Source: Neoceratodus forsteri (Eukaryota > Chordata > Ceratodontiformes > Ceratodontidae). Taken from it: a DNA stretch of 64,000 nt. The notes beneath the pieces are model-generated. The model had not been told where the DNA came from. It saw only the letters and a list, made by a program, of their open reading frames with translations, and searched no databases. Position numbers and translations under genes: made by a program. The stretch is taken from positions 203,518,501 to 203,582,500 of the forward strand of contig CM057458.1 of NCBI GenBank assembly GCA_016271365.2, read 5' to 3'. Within the stretch, counting starts at the first letter, position 1, and every line of letters starts with the position of its first letter. This document shows positions 54,630 through 64,000 of this stretch, in pieces.

Positions 54630-56259
54630 GGCCCCCATATTCAAATAATTAGCACCATGCTAATGATGAATAGTTCAGGCAGTCAGGGCAGGATCATATT
54701 CAAAGGCCCCCAGAGTGCCGCACTAACCACACAGAATATGCCACAGCACCTATGCAAATGAAGGCTCCCTCATGCATAAAGGATGCAGCAGTGTATTCAT
54801 AGGTTTTTCCTAAACAGCTGCCATTGCAATGCTTTCTATCACTGCTGAAACCATGCCCATAACTTGGTACTATGGTTCTGCCCCACCTTGAACACCCATG
54901 TTATTAGAGCTTATTTCCCTGGTTCATTGTGGACCCACACCCCCTTGATCACCTCTCTTGTTAGTAGATTTTGTTTCCCAGTCATCCATGCTGTACTTAT
55001 TTTCAGTATCCCTGGTGTCTAGTGGCCCCACCACTCCCTGATCACCCATAGTGTAGCCTTCCTGAGGAGGTTGTGAAGTCAAAAACAGTGGGAGAATTCA
55101 AGAATGCATGGGACAGGCATAAGGCAATTCTAGTTGGGGGTAGGAGGAAGTAAGCTGTTGGTTAAGTAGAATCTGCAGCTTATCCATCAGGTAGGGAAAT
55201 GGGCAGACTAGGTGGGCCAAGTGGTCCTTATCTGCCATCAAATTCTATGTTTCTATAGTGATATGTATTTCATCCTCCCGGGTGTCTAGTTGACCCTCAC
55301 CCCACAGACTGAATGCCAACCCCCCACTCAGCCACCTGCTTAGGACCCCTGCCCTGCACAACAACCTCACCCCAGTAACTGGTTTTACCTCCAATGACAG
55401 TGACTGACACAACCCTCCGTTTAACTCCTTGGTCATCCACCATCTGACTGTCAATGAGCATGATCACAAGTATTATAGAAACTGTTTCTACAGTACTTGT
55501 GATCATGCTCATTAACAGTCAGATGGCTACAGGCCAAGGATGTGAGCAGACGGCTATGTCAGAGGTAATTGATGGAGATAAAATCAGTGACCACAATGAG
55601 GGGGGTGGTGCGGGGGTCCTAAGTGGGTGGGCAGGTGGGTGATTGACAATTGATTTGGGGTAGTCTACTAGACACTCAGGAGGATGAAATAAATATCATG
55701 ATTGGTGACTGGGAGGAGGGGGGCTCCACTAGACACCAGGGATAATGAAATAAATATCACCATGGGTGATCAGGGGTGGGAGAAACACTAGACACCAGTG
55801 ATATTAGAAATAAGCACAACATAGATGATCAGCAGTGGTGGGACCACTAGGCTCCAGGAATTAACAGGGGTGAGTGGGGGGCTGGGATGACAAGATGACA
55901 GGGAATCTGTCTTACGATAGCCTAACATTGGCACTAAGGGGCTGTGCAATGGGCATGCAAATGGCCCCTTAGTGCCCTGCATGTCCAGTGTCCCTGTTAG
56001 CATGCTAGGGCTGAATATGGCCCACTTCAGTCCTGGTGTTATCCCATTTGGGCAGCCGAATCTCCAGTGGGCTCCCCTGTGAGCAGTATTCAGCCCTAGA
56101 CTACGTTAGCACAGCGTATAGCACTATGCATTGCACTGGCACAGCCCCATATCTAATCAGCATGGTCCATTAATATTGCTTAGGGCCAGCCCTCAGCTGT
56201 TTGTCATGCAGTGCTGCTTGGTTGCGTGGTGCTAACAACCAGCTCTGAATATCGGGGCC
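54630..56259. mobile_element. Foldback Harbinger-like MITE 2
   Basis: The ends are GGCCCCCATATTCAAA at 54630 and the near-complement CTGAATATCGGGGCC at about 56259. The core is a 32-bp palindrome (55441-55472 against 55494-55525) containing GTCAATGAGCATGATCAC. Arms on both sides repeat in inverted order (for example CCTGGTGTCTAGTGG near 55012 and CCACTAG near 55843). It carries a CR1 fragment. There is no transposase. Confidence 0.7.
55055..55257 (+). mobile_element. CR1 LINE 3' fragment inside MITE 2
   Basis: CCTGAGGAGGTTGTGAAGTC through CCAAGTGGTCCTTATCTGCC to TTCTATGTTTCTAT is the last 200 bp of the CR1 family seen in nest B. TAGTG occurs at both edges (ending about 55053 and starting about 55255) and may be a 5-bp target duplication. 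Confidence 0.85.
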
Positions 56260-56524
56260 TTTATCATTTTGTATTTGCATTTCTTTGTTTTACTGTGTGA
56301 AATCTATCGAGCAAAGCTCAAGCTGAAGGATGCCCTAGAGAAAGGCGTGTTACCAGTTACCACAAAAATAAACATATGAGGAATATCACAGTTTTACACT
56401 GGCATTCAACAATAATGTGCAATGAATACAAACAGTATTATGGCAAATATATTACACATACACTGTACATGAATAAATTCAGTTACAATTGCAAATATCA
56501 ATAAAGTATTTATCTGTTTTTTAA

Positions 56525-56698
56525 ATAGAGAATAATGGAAAGGCAAGTGTGCATCATGGATTTTTTTTACACACCCGAGGTGTGTGTTGACCCATAAACC
56601 TCAAGAGCGAAGGTCAAGATGTTTGTGTGGTCATCACACTCTGTGGGTGTATAAAAAAAATTAATCAATGCACACTTGCCTATTCTTTATTTTCTATA
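56525..56698. repeat. Inverted repeat with about 52-bp arms
   Basis: AGGCAAGTGTGCAT near 56541 is mirrored by ATGCACACTTGCCT near 56668, and GATTTTTTTTACACACCC by GGGTGTATAAAAAAAATT. The arms extend outward through AATA-rich flanks. The loop is about 70 bp. Confidence 0.75.
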
Positions 56699-56767
56699 AT
56701 TGGTGGTACATGGACTTGCTATATAGAAGTACTTGGAGCCGTGGGTGAGTGATTTGGAGGGTCCAGT

Positions 56768-57183
56768 ACTGTTGCGTGGCCGAGTTACATTTGTTCTTGT
56801 AAAGAATATCCTACAAAATATATTGGAACAGGAACGTTTAGTGTAAAAGGCATGCTGCTTCTATTGCTAAAGTGTACTTTTCTTACTTTTCTGTGAAAGA
56901 AGTAGCCAAGCGTAGAGTGAGGAGAGTAAGTGACTCGGTGGCTTCAGGAGAATTGACGCAAGTCTTAGCGAGTGTTTCTGTAGCAACACTTGCTAAGGCT
57001 GTGTTGAGTCTTCTAAAGCCGCTGAGTCATTCGCTCTCCTTCCTCTACACTCAGCGGCTTCTTACACAGAAAAGTACACTTTAGCAATAGAAGCAGCATG
57101 CTTTTCACATTAAATGTTCCTGTTTCAATATATTTTGTAGGATATTCTTTACAAGAACAAATGCCACTCGGTCATGCTACAGT
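56768..57183. repeat. 416-bp palindrome with about 200-bp arms
   Basis: From ACTGTTGCGTGGCCGAG inward, the left arm is matched by the complement of the right arm, including TTCTTGTAAAGAATATCCTA, GGCATGCTGCTTCTATTG and CTAAAGTGTACTTTTCT. Arms differ at scattered positions and by one short duplication (a second TACTTTTCT on the left). The centre is near 56975. No coding text of a known family is seen, and no clear target duplication. Confidence 0.85.
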
Positions 57184-58110
57184 GAACGGGAAAGTGATCA
57201 AAAGCTTGGAGGAAAGTGATAGTGAAAGCTGATCTGAGAACTCCATAATAACTGGATTTCAGGTTATTATGGCGTTTGAATCGTAATAATCCCAAATCCA
57301 GTTATTACAGCGTTTCACAGTAATCATAATCGGGTTGATAAACAGGGTCACCAGTAATTATATATGGTGTAACCCTTGATACCAGAGCAGGCATAGACAG
57401 AGCTGTTTGAAGTTTGTTCAAGAAGGAAGGGGGCATTACAGCTTATAGAGGATAAACCAGGCCCATCAGTGCAGAGTTAGGGCTACCATTCATGGCATTG
57501 CTGACCCAGGTTCAGGAATGAGTCCAGGACTTTCAGAGTTTAGCCATTGATTAGCTTTGTAGAGAGTGAATGAGATTTAATTTTTTAACATGAGATACAG
57601 GGGGTGAGTTGTATCTGACAGCCTTAAAGGTTCACAGGTAAAGGAGCTTTAATCTTCTAGTCTCTATTGCAATCCTTTACATTATAAACACCATACGGTA
57701 GAAACACTACATCTGCCTTAAGCTTTACTCTGTCATTTGAATAACAACTAGTGGGCTACTCCATATTTCAGGTGTCTTCTTTACCTGAAGTCTGAATCAA
57801 AGTGCCCTTTGTCTAATGTGTCATGTCAGTCCACAGCTTCCCCTGAACCCCAATGGAAATATGATGCCCCACTTATAGAGCATTCCCAGTTGGCACCATT
57901 TTAAATAACTGTTTTCTTACATGGATTTTCCAGGTTTCTGCCCCCCCCCCCCAAAAAAAAAATTTTGCTACATCAGAAGAATTCAAATCTCATAAGATTC
58001 CCCCCAGAATTCAACTGCATATTCTACTCTTTCTTACAGAAGACATTCACATGAAAACAGTCCCTTTAGACTCTAGCTGTCCCTGCTGCTTTTCCTGCTT
58101 TAAAGACAAA
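57184..58110. other. No gene; short overlapping inverted repeats
   Basis: CCATAATAAC at 57243 pairs with GTTATTATGG at about 57263, and TAATAACTGGATTT pairs with AAATCCAGTTATTA near 57297. A C-run followed by an A-run lies near 57941-57962. Nothing else is recognisable. Confidence 0.5.
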
Positions 58111-59533
58111 GGCCTGGAAATTCAAAGGTTAACACCTGTGCAGATGTGGTTCATACCTGTGCTAACCTGCACTTGCACCGGTGCTCCAGGTGTGGCCATA
58201 TTTAAAGGCCCCAGGAGCACCCCCAAACCTGGCAGCACCAAGGTGCTACAACACCGCTGTGCCAATGCAAATGAGGGGTCCCTTCATGCATTCTGGCACA
58301 GTGGCATTTTTAAAGGTTTGTGAGTGGCGATGTTTAACTCCACCAAAAACCATCCCTTATCCAGGTGTTAAGCATATGCTCCCACCCCAACCAAAAGAAG
58401 GGTGGCAGTACAGCAGCCACCCGCTATGGTGAGCTTCTCCCTCATCTCCCAGTGTATCATGCTATGCCAATTCCCTAGTGGTTCAGTGGTTCCCCCCACC
58501 CCTGATCTCCCAGTATATCCAGCTATTTGATCTTCCTGGTGGTCTAGTGGTCCCCCTGATATACCAGTACATCAAGCTATGTCAATTCTCTGGTTGTCCA
58601 GTGGTTCCCCACAGATCTTTCTATCTGATCCTGTAAAAGACATCCCCGGTGTCCAATGATCCTGCCAAACAATCCCACACCCTCCAACCAACCCACCCGC
58701 TCACATCCAACCTCACTGCACCCCCTCACCCGACTGTCCAGCACTCAGAGACACCACAGTACTGCAAGTGGCACAACCCTCCTCTTACCCCATGGCTGGC
58801 TGCTGTGTGAGCTGTCAGTGAGCATGCATGCTGTGGAAACTGTACAGTGTGCATGCTCACTGACAGCTCACACAGCAGCTGGCCGCGGAGTCGAGAGGAG
58901 GGCTGTGCCAGTTCCCATACTCCGGTGTCACTGAAAGCTGGACATTGGTGTGTGTGTGTGAGGAGAGAGGGGTGATGAGGGTGAAAATGAGCAGGCAGGT
59001 CAGATGAGGGGCATGAGACTTTCAAGGGGACAACTGGATACCAGGGATGTCTTTTAACGGATCAGAGGGACAGATTGGTGGGTGGAGGGATCACCAGGGG
59101 GATTGAATATCTGGATGTACTGGGATATTGAGGGGGGGGACCAGTGGACCAGCAGGGAGTGTGTGTAACATTGCAAAAGATGATAATGGTCTGCTGCGCC
59201 CCATGCAAATGAGCCCATAATGGGCATGCAGATGGCCCCTTACACCTTGCATGCCCAATGGACACATTTGCATGCTCGGGCTGAATATGGCCCCCCAGGG
59301 ACATGGTGCTATCCCATTTTGGGAAGCACTATTCCTGTGGAGCCACATGCAGCCTTCTGGTCTGTGTTGGGGCAGAACAGACCCACATAGCATTGCACTG
59401 ATATGGACTGATACTTAATCAGAAAGTGTCCATCTGCAAGTGCTATTAATCTGAATGCCGCTGGAGTTAGGGTGAGGGCAAATGCAGTGCACATAGCTGC
59501 ACTGGGCTTGCCCAATTTTTCAATATCAGGGCC
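58111..59533. mobile_element. Foldback Harbinger-like MITE 3
   Basis: The ends are GGCCTGGAAATTCAAAGG at 58111 and TTTCAATATCAGGGCC ending at 59533. The centre is a perfect 26-bp inverted repeat (58801-58826 against 58852-58877) with GTCAGTGAGCATG, close to the MITE 2 core. Subrepeats of about 60-75 bp containing GGT(T/G)(G/C)(T/A)(C)AGTGGT lie in the left arm (58430-58620). Both halves contain a GCAAATG-type internal motif (58266, 59205). Confidence 0.7.
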
Positions 59534-60412
59534 ATAATCCTCAACATATGACATAAAAATTAATTCCATGGCATCAGGTTGTGATATCACAATCAGTGGA
59601 CTATGATGTCATAGCAGGATGAAACTAACGAAGACTAAGGGAAAAGACTGTTCTGCAAAGTGCTTCTGCATTCCACCACCAAAGGACAAAAGACTCTGTT
59701 TTAGTGAAAATGTATCGAGTAAAAAAAATAAAAATAAAAAATAAGGTCCTGTAATTCAAATTTGGGTAGGGAATTTTGGATAACTGAGTTCTGATGTTGC
59801 CAACTGTGCATTTGTTGTTGGAAACTGAAAATCTCTTTAAAGAGTTTGTCACTTTTAGGAAAACATGAAAAAAACGTAATATTTACACAGAATTTATCTC
59901 ATATTTTATATATTTTCTGTATTACTATTTCTTTAATTCATCGTTACTGGGTTTGTTTATGTACATGGAAACTGATCCTTTGACACCTCTAGTTTATCAG
60001 TTCCTGCTGATTATTTATTTGCTGATGTCACAGTCCTTTGTCAATGTTTATAACATGGGTATAAAAAAAACCTGAACAAATCAAACAACTTCATTGCTTA
60101 AAACATAGTACCTGACCATTGATTATTTACCTAGAAACTGCACCGTTATGCTAACCTGCCCTAATCAACCTAAATAAGTGTGAATACACCTTTTTCTGTT
60201 AAAATTAATTTTATTTTCCACTTTTTAAACACAAAACAAACCCCTTAACAGGGCATGGATTTATTCAAAATAAATGCAGTTCCCGTGTACATTTAAAGGC
60301 ACACAGCCTTAGTTACCAAACTCACCAATTCCACTTACTGTAGCAACAAGCTAACTAAAGGAAAATAAATAATTTTTCCATTCCATTCCATAATGGGTGC
60401 TAGCTGCACATT

Positions 60413-60476
60413 CGAGCAGACTTGATAGGCCTGTAGGCCTTTATCTGCTGGCAAATTTCGTATGTTGGTATGTTTG
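60413..60476 (+). mobile_element. CR1-related LINE 3' tail
   Basis: GAGCAGACTTGATAGGCC is followed by CCTTTATCTGCTGGCAAATT and GTATGTTGGTATGTTTG, the plus-strand form of the tail seen in reverse at 14382-14455. It belongs to a different subfamily from the CR1 copies in nest B. Confidence 0.6.
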
Positions 60477-60724
60477 TATTTAAAAAATAAAACAAAACAT
60501 TATTTTCCATTTTATAAGTGCAATAACACACACCAGGGCATGAGTTTCTTGAGAAATAGTGCACTTTCTAGATGCTTTGAAAGTCACTTGCTATTGGCCT
60601 CATTCCTTCCAGTTGCCCCAGGAAGTGCATTAATTCTCTAGAAACACATGCCCTGTTGTGGGTTACTGTTTACGTAACCCCTGCCACCTAGGCACAGTAT
60701 GTTGGGGCAGCTGTCCAAGCTAGT

Positions 60725-60853
60725 GAAACTTTTATTTATTTAATTAGTTTTGGTTGACTGGGACAGAAGGGCTAGATAATACTGCTTATTTTCAGCCTCA
60801 TCCCAAGAGGGGAGGATACAGATGCAAACCAACCGATACTAAACTGCTTTACC
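60725..60853 (-). mobile_element. SINE 3' tail fragment (copy S3)
   Basis: TTTTATTTATTTAATTAG, GGTTGACTGGGACAGAAGGG and CAGATGCAAACCAACCGATA match the tails of copies S1 and S2. The match stops near 60853, before the Tx1 target site. Confidence 0.6.
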
Positions 60854-61105
60854 ATTTTATCAGTCTTTCCATTTGAACATTCTGGCTGATGGCCCTGGAA
60901 CTGGTGTAATTTAGTTGGTTAGATATCAGTGACATGGAGGCTCCACCTAGCAAAGCCACTTTCAATACTATTCCATTCAAGATGATGCCCCCCCCAAGAA
61001 AATGTAACAATAACTGAGATTTTCATCAGTATCCCATGACAACTATAGAAATGAAACAATTAGCACATTTACACTAATTTTGTTTTATTTCTCATTTAGA
61101 TATTT

Positions 61106-61132
61106 CCTGAAGAAGACCTAAGGTTGAAACGT
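61106..61132 (+). other. Hammerhead-ribozyme-like core (degenerate)
   Basis: CCTGAAGA is followed by a 4-bp stem (GACC/GGTT) and GAAACGT. The CTGANGA...GAAA order is that of hammerhead catalytic cores spread by Penelope-like and related retroelements. The flanking stems I and III and the cleavage triplet cannot be made convincingly here. Confidence 0.25.
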
Positions 61133-62558
61133 AAATTTTTAACTCTATTTTCTATTTTCAGCATGCATTTAATATAACCATTTTGTTTTGCTTTTAGACC
61201 ACATGCTGACACAGTGCCTTATTTTTGTTTTTACAATTAGCACATGAATGACAAAATACAAAACAAAGGTACTATCGATTAGGGTAGGCAGAAATAAGGC
61301 TCTGGGTAGGAAAGTGTAAGTGAAGGATGTGCAGAATAACATGACTCATCAGGCAATCCTGCACTATCCTGTACTTCTCTCCTCAGACCATAGGGGTGTT
61401 GAGAATTTTAATTATGCTGCAGAAGTTGGTGTGAAGTAGGGAACTTTACACTTTGCATAGCAAAGTGAAGTTCCTGACTTCATCCCCAGCTTAGTGGAGC
61501 AAAGTTATTTTATTTAAAAAAAAGGCATTTTAAAATGAAAAAAACAACCCCCACCCACTGTTAAATAGTGAGTCCACCCAGACCCTTTCATGTATGTACT
61601 TGCACCCTACCCATCCTCTAGCTCCCTACCTCACACCTCCCCCTTTACAGTCCTGTCAAAGTTTTATTTAAAGGTGGTACATAGATTAATTATTATAATA
61701 CAAAAATTGTTCTCCTTTCCTGATTGGTTGTCAGAGTTCTAGTAGGGTTACACTAACTGATTTTACCCTACCATGTAGAATCTGATAATGGAGGATGTTT
61801 CTAAAAATAGTGGTGGAAGAAGATCCAGCAATTTCATGTGAAACTAAACATTGTTTTTTAGAAAAAATGGTTGCTCCTGGCAAGTACGATATATCATACA
61901 CATAATCAATAAAATGGTTTCATGCATATACTGACTGCTCTCAACCGTACGAAGCTCTTAGTTATGTTTTTGATAGAGTGAGAGCTGCTTATAGGTTGTA
62001 TGCCCAGTGAAGTGAATGTTAGGGACATTTTGTCTGACACTTTGAGAGATCCAATTGTTATGGCTGTGGGCGGAGCCTACAGTCATTTTGCTATCTGTAG
62101 CTTGAAAATGGAGTTTCATGGAACACATTTGTTGGACTTTTCACTGTATCCTACCACATCTACAAATCACTATGGCAACTAAAATAAAATAATCCCTTCT
62201 TTCTGTTTAGAATTTTGGAGACATAATTCCAAGCTGCTTATCATATGGCGATTAGGAAACTGAAACAGCTTGTTAAATATTTGTTACCTATTAAACTGGA
62301 GATTTGTTTATTCCCTTAGAAATGCAGCAGCTTGCACACTTAAATGATTAGCATTTAAACATTTTTTGCTACTGACTTCAGTTGGGGATAAATATATTTT
62401 AAGAAAGATTCATACCTCATAAATGTTACCCTTTCTCAGCAAATTTTGTAAAGATTTACACTGATTTTAACCTCTCATGACCTATCTATTAAAATGACAG
62501 GTCTTCAGTGAACTACCCAGACTAAATTCATAAATTTCTTTTTGACAGAGGGCTGTGG

Positions 62559-62698
62559 CCTGCTTCCCAGACATAACAGATACGAGCTTCTGAGATCTCT
62601 TATAGTAAGAGTGTGTGTGTGTGGTCCTGCTTTCCAAACATAACAGATAAGAGCTACTGAGATCTCTTATAGTAAGAGAAAGAGAGAGAGAGAGAGAG

Positions 62699-62734
<36 letters not shown>

Positions 62735-62735
62735 G
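62559..62735 (+). repeat. Duplicated 66-bp unit ending in (GT)n and (GA)n microsatellites
   Basis: CCTGCTTCCCAGACATAACA to ATAGTAAGAGTGTGTG (62559-62624) is repeated at 62625 as CCTGCTTTCCAAACATAACA. The second copy runs into (GA)n and then (GT)n up to 62735. Confidence 0.85.
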
Positions 62736-63643
62736 GGAGGGGTGGAGAACCAGTCAAACTCCTGGCCAGGCAGACCTCATCTAATGAATTATCTGCAGAC
62801 AAACCACGAGTGATACAGAAGCAAATGATCTGATACCTTTTATTGGACCATCATAGATGTAACAAAAATAACTTATACCATTTATAAAATTCCTGATCAA
62901 ACAACTGCAAAGAGAAGACTGTCTTTTGTCATTTTATAATATGATACACTGAGTGTGTATTTACTGAGTCACTGGAACATGGGCTTGATAAATTAATAAC
63001 ATTTATTTACTCAATCAAGATTCCATCAGGTGGACAGAAAAAAAGTCTATGAGAATTTGTCTGAAAACTAACAACTATAAGATGCAAAAATAGCATATAT
63101 GTATATAAACGTCTTTACAATAAATCAATAAATTGGTTTACAGGCATTACTGGTTCATGAAATAATGAGCTTGATATTTTTTTTTCATACAGTCCCCCTT
63201 ATGCATAGCATATAAATCCAAATCATTCCAAGGCCATCGTGACATATAATATTAATACTGAGCAGCAAATCTGAGCTATTTTCCTAATAAAAGGCTGCTG
63301 ATATAATAAATAAAGAGCAAAGTCATAAATAAGGAACCAGTGGCTTATGGAAAAATCTACAGGGATTTGATTCTACCTTTGTGGGGAACACACAGAGAAA
63401 ATGAGGGCTTCTTACAGAGTAATGGTTATTTGGATCTGGGAGCACTGAATAGTTCTTATCCTATATTTTGTATCCTGGATAGGGCAGGGGAGATGCTACA
63501 TCTCATTGTCATTGTGATCTTCATTTTACACATTTTTGCACTGTATTTACTCAGGCTGTCCCAGATTAGATGCAATATCTTATTTTCAGTGGGGTCATGA
63601 TTTTACCATTTTTTTAATGTATTTATTCAAGCTATTTAGTCCT

Positions 63644-64000
63644 GGCCCCTGTATTCAAAGGAGATAAGTAGCACATCCTGGTGGAAAAGGGAGATGTGCC
63701 ACACAACTCCAACAATGCACAGTGGTGCAATATTCAAATGTGGGAATGGGTAAGGGAATGCACAAATGGTATACCATTCAAATCAAGAGGGCAGTCCCAT
63801 GCATATGCCGTGCTGTATCATATCAAGTGAGAATGTGCCCCTCACAGTCCAAAGCACCGTGGCCCACAGTTAGGCCATGAATAGCTGGCCTAACTCAGCC
63901 AGCCACCCACATACAGGCTGCAGATGTGCACCCAGCTGCACAGCAGCCTGGCAGCCCTGGTGGACTAGAGGTACCCCCTTTCCATCCACAATCTATCCAA
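63644..64000. mobile_element. Foldback Harbinger-like MITE 4, left part
   Basis: It starts GGCCCCTGTATTCAAAGG, like the termini of MITEs 1-3. The right part lies outside the window. Internal text (TGGTGGACTAGAGGTACCCC near 63958) matches the GGTCTAGTGGTCC subrepeats of the others. Confidence 0.6.

Larger units (their letters stand above)
59534..63643. other. AT-rich stretch, no gene recognised
   Basis: About 4.1 kb without a coding signal of any family I know. It holds old repeat scraps listed separately: a CR1-related tail, a SINE tail, a hammerhead-like core, and a duplicated microsatellite flank. Isolated short frames have no motifs. Confidence 0.5.

Noticed and set aside
55297..55642. 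Two similar peptides on opposite strands
   Set aside because: They are the two arms of the MITE 2 core palindrome read in opposite directions, not a gene pair.
1..64000. Host protein-coding exons
   Set aside because: No frame outside the transposable elements shows a recognisable domain with splice signals, so I cannot support any host gene.

Overview
The window is repeat-dominated nuclear DNA of a vertebrate. The mix of CR1, Rex1-like and Tx1-clade LINEs, a PIF/Harbinger element, a Ngaro-like split-repeat element, an LTR and tRNA-derived SINEs fits a large amphibian genome best. A caecilian is my guess and a lungfish-type genome is possible; the species cannot be read from the sequence. I found no host exon, rRNA or credible functional tRNA. 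Nearly every coding remnant belongs to a transposable element and carries stops or frameshifts.

Layout. 1-1.5 kb: 3' part of a Rex1-like LINE (minus). 2.0-2.6 kb: degenerate tandem repeats. 2.86-4.38 kb: a palindromic foldback element. 4.5-10.9 kb: a Rex1-like LINE split by a nearly full-length CR1-group LINE with its own ORF1 and ORF2. 11.0-30.7 kb (nest A): a tRNA-derived SINE holds a 5'-truncated Tx1-clade LINE. That LINE is broken in turn by a 1.3 kb palindromic array of six tRNA-like units, a 9,183-bp Harbinger transposon (transposase, Myb-like gene and a possible third gene), a Rex1-like plus a CR1 copy, a Ngaro-like element and a 510-bp retroposon. 32.8-53.25 kb (nest B): a second copy of the same SINE carries a second Tx1-clade LINE at the same position. 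It is interrupted by CR1 copies, one of which contains a 1.9 kb solo LTR. The main one (40.0-49.7 kb) is a nearly full-length CR1 with an array of ~307-bp TATA-containing promoter monomers, into which another CR1 has inserted in antisense. 53.7-54.6 kb: a diverged dispersed repeat. 54.6-59.5 kb: two more foldback elements flanking two separate palindromes. 59.5-63.6 kb: AT-rich sequence without recognisable genes. 63.64 kb to the end: the start of a fourth foldback element.

How it fits together. The nests can be dated relative to each other because several insertions split recognisable reading frames, some with exact target duplications: CAA for Harbinger, a 13-bp repeat for the tRNA-like array, CAAG for the LTR and a 15-bp repeat for the retroposon. 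The four most interesting signals are the shared insertion site of two Tx1-clade LINEs inside one SINE family, the palindromic tRNA-like array that behaves as one mobile unit, the monomeric TATA promoter array of the CR1, and the group of foldback/palindromic elements.
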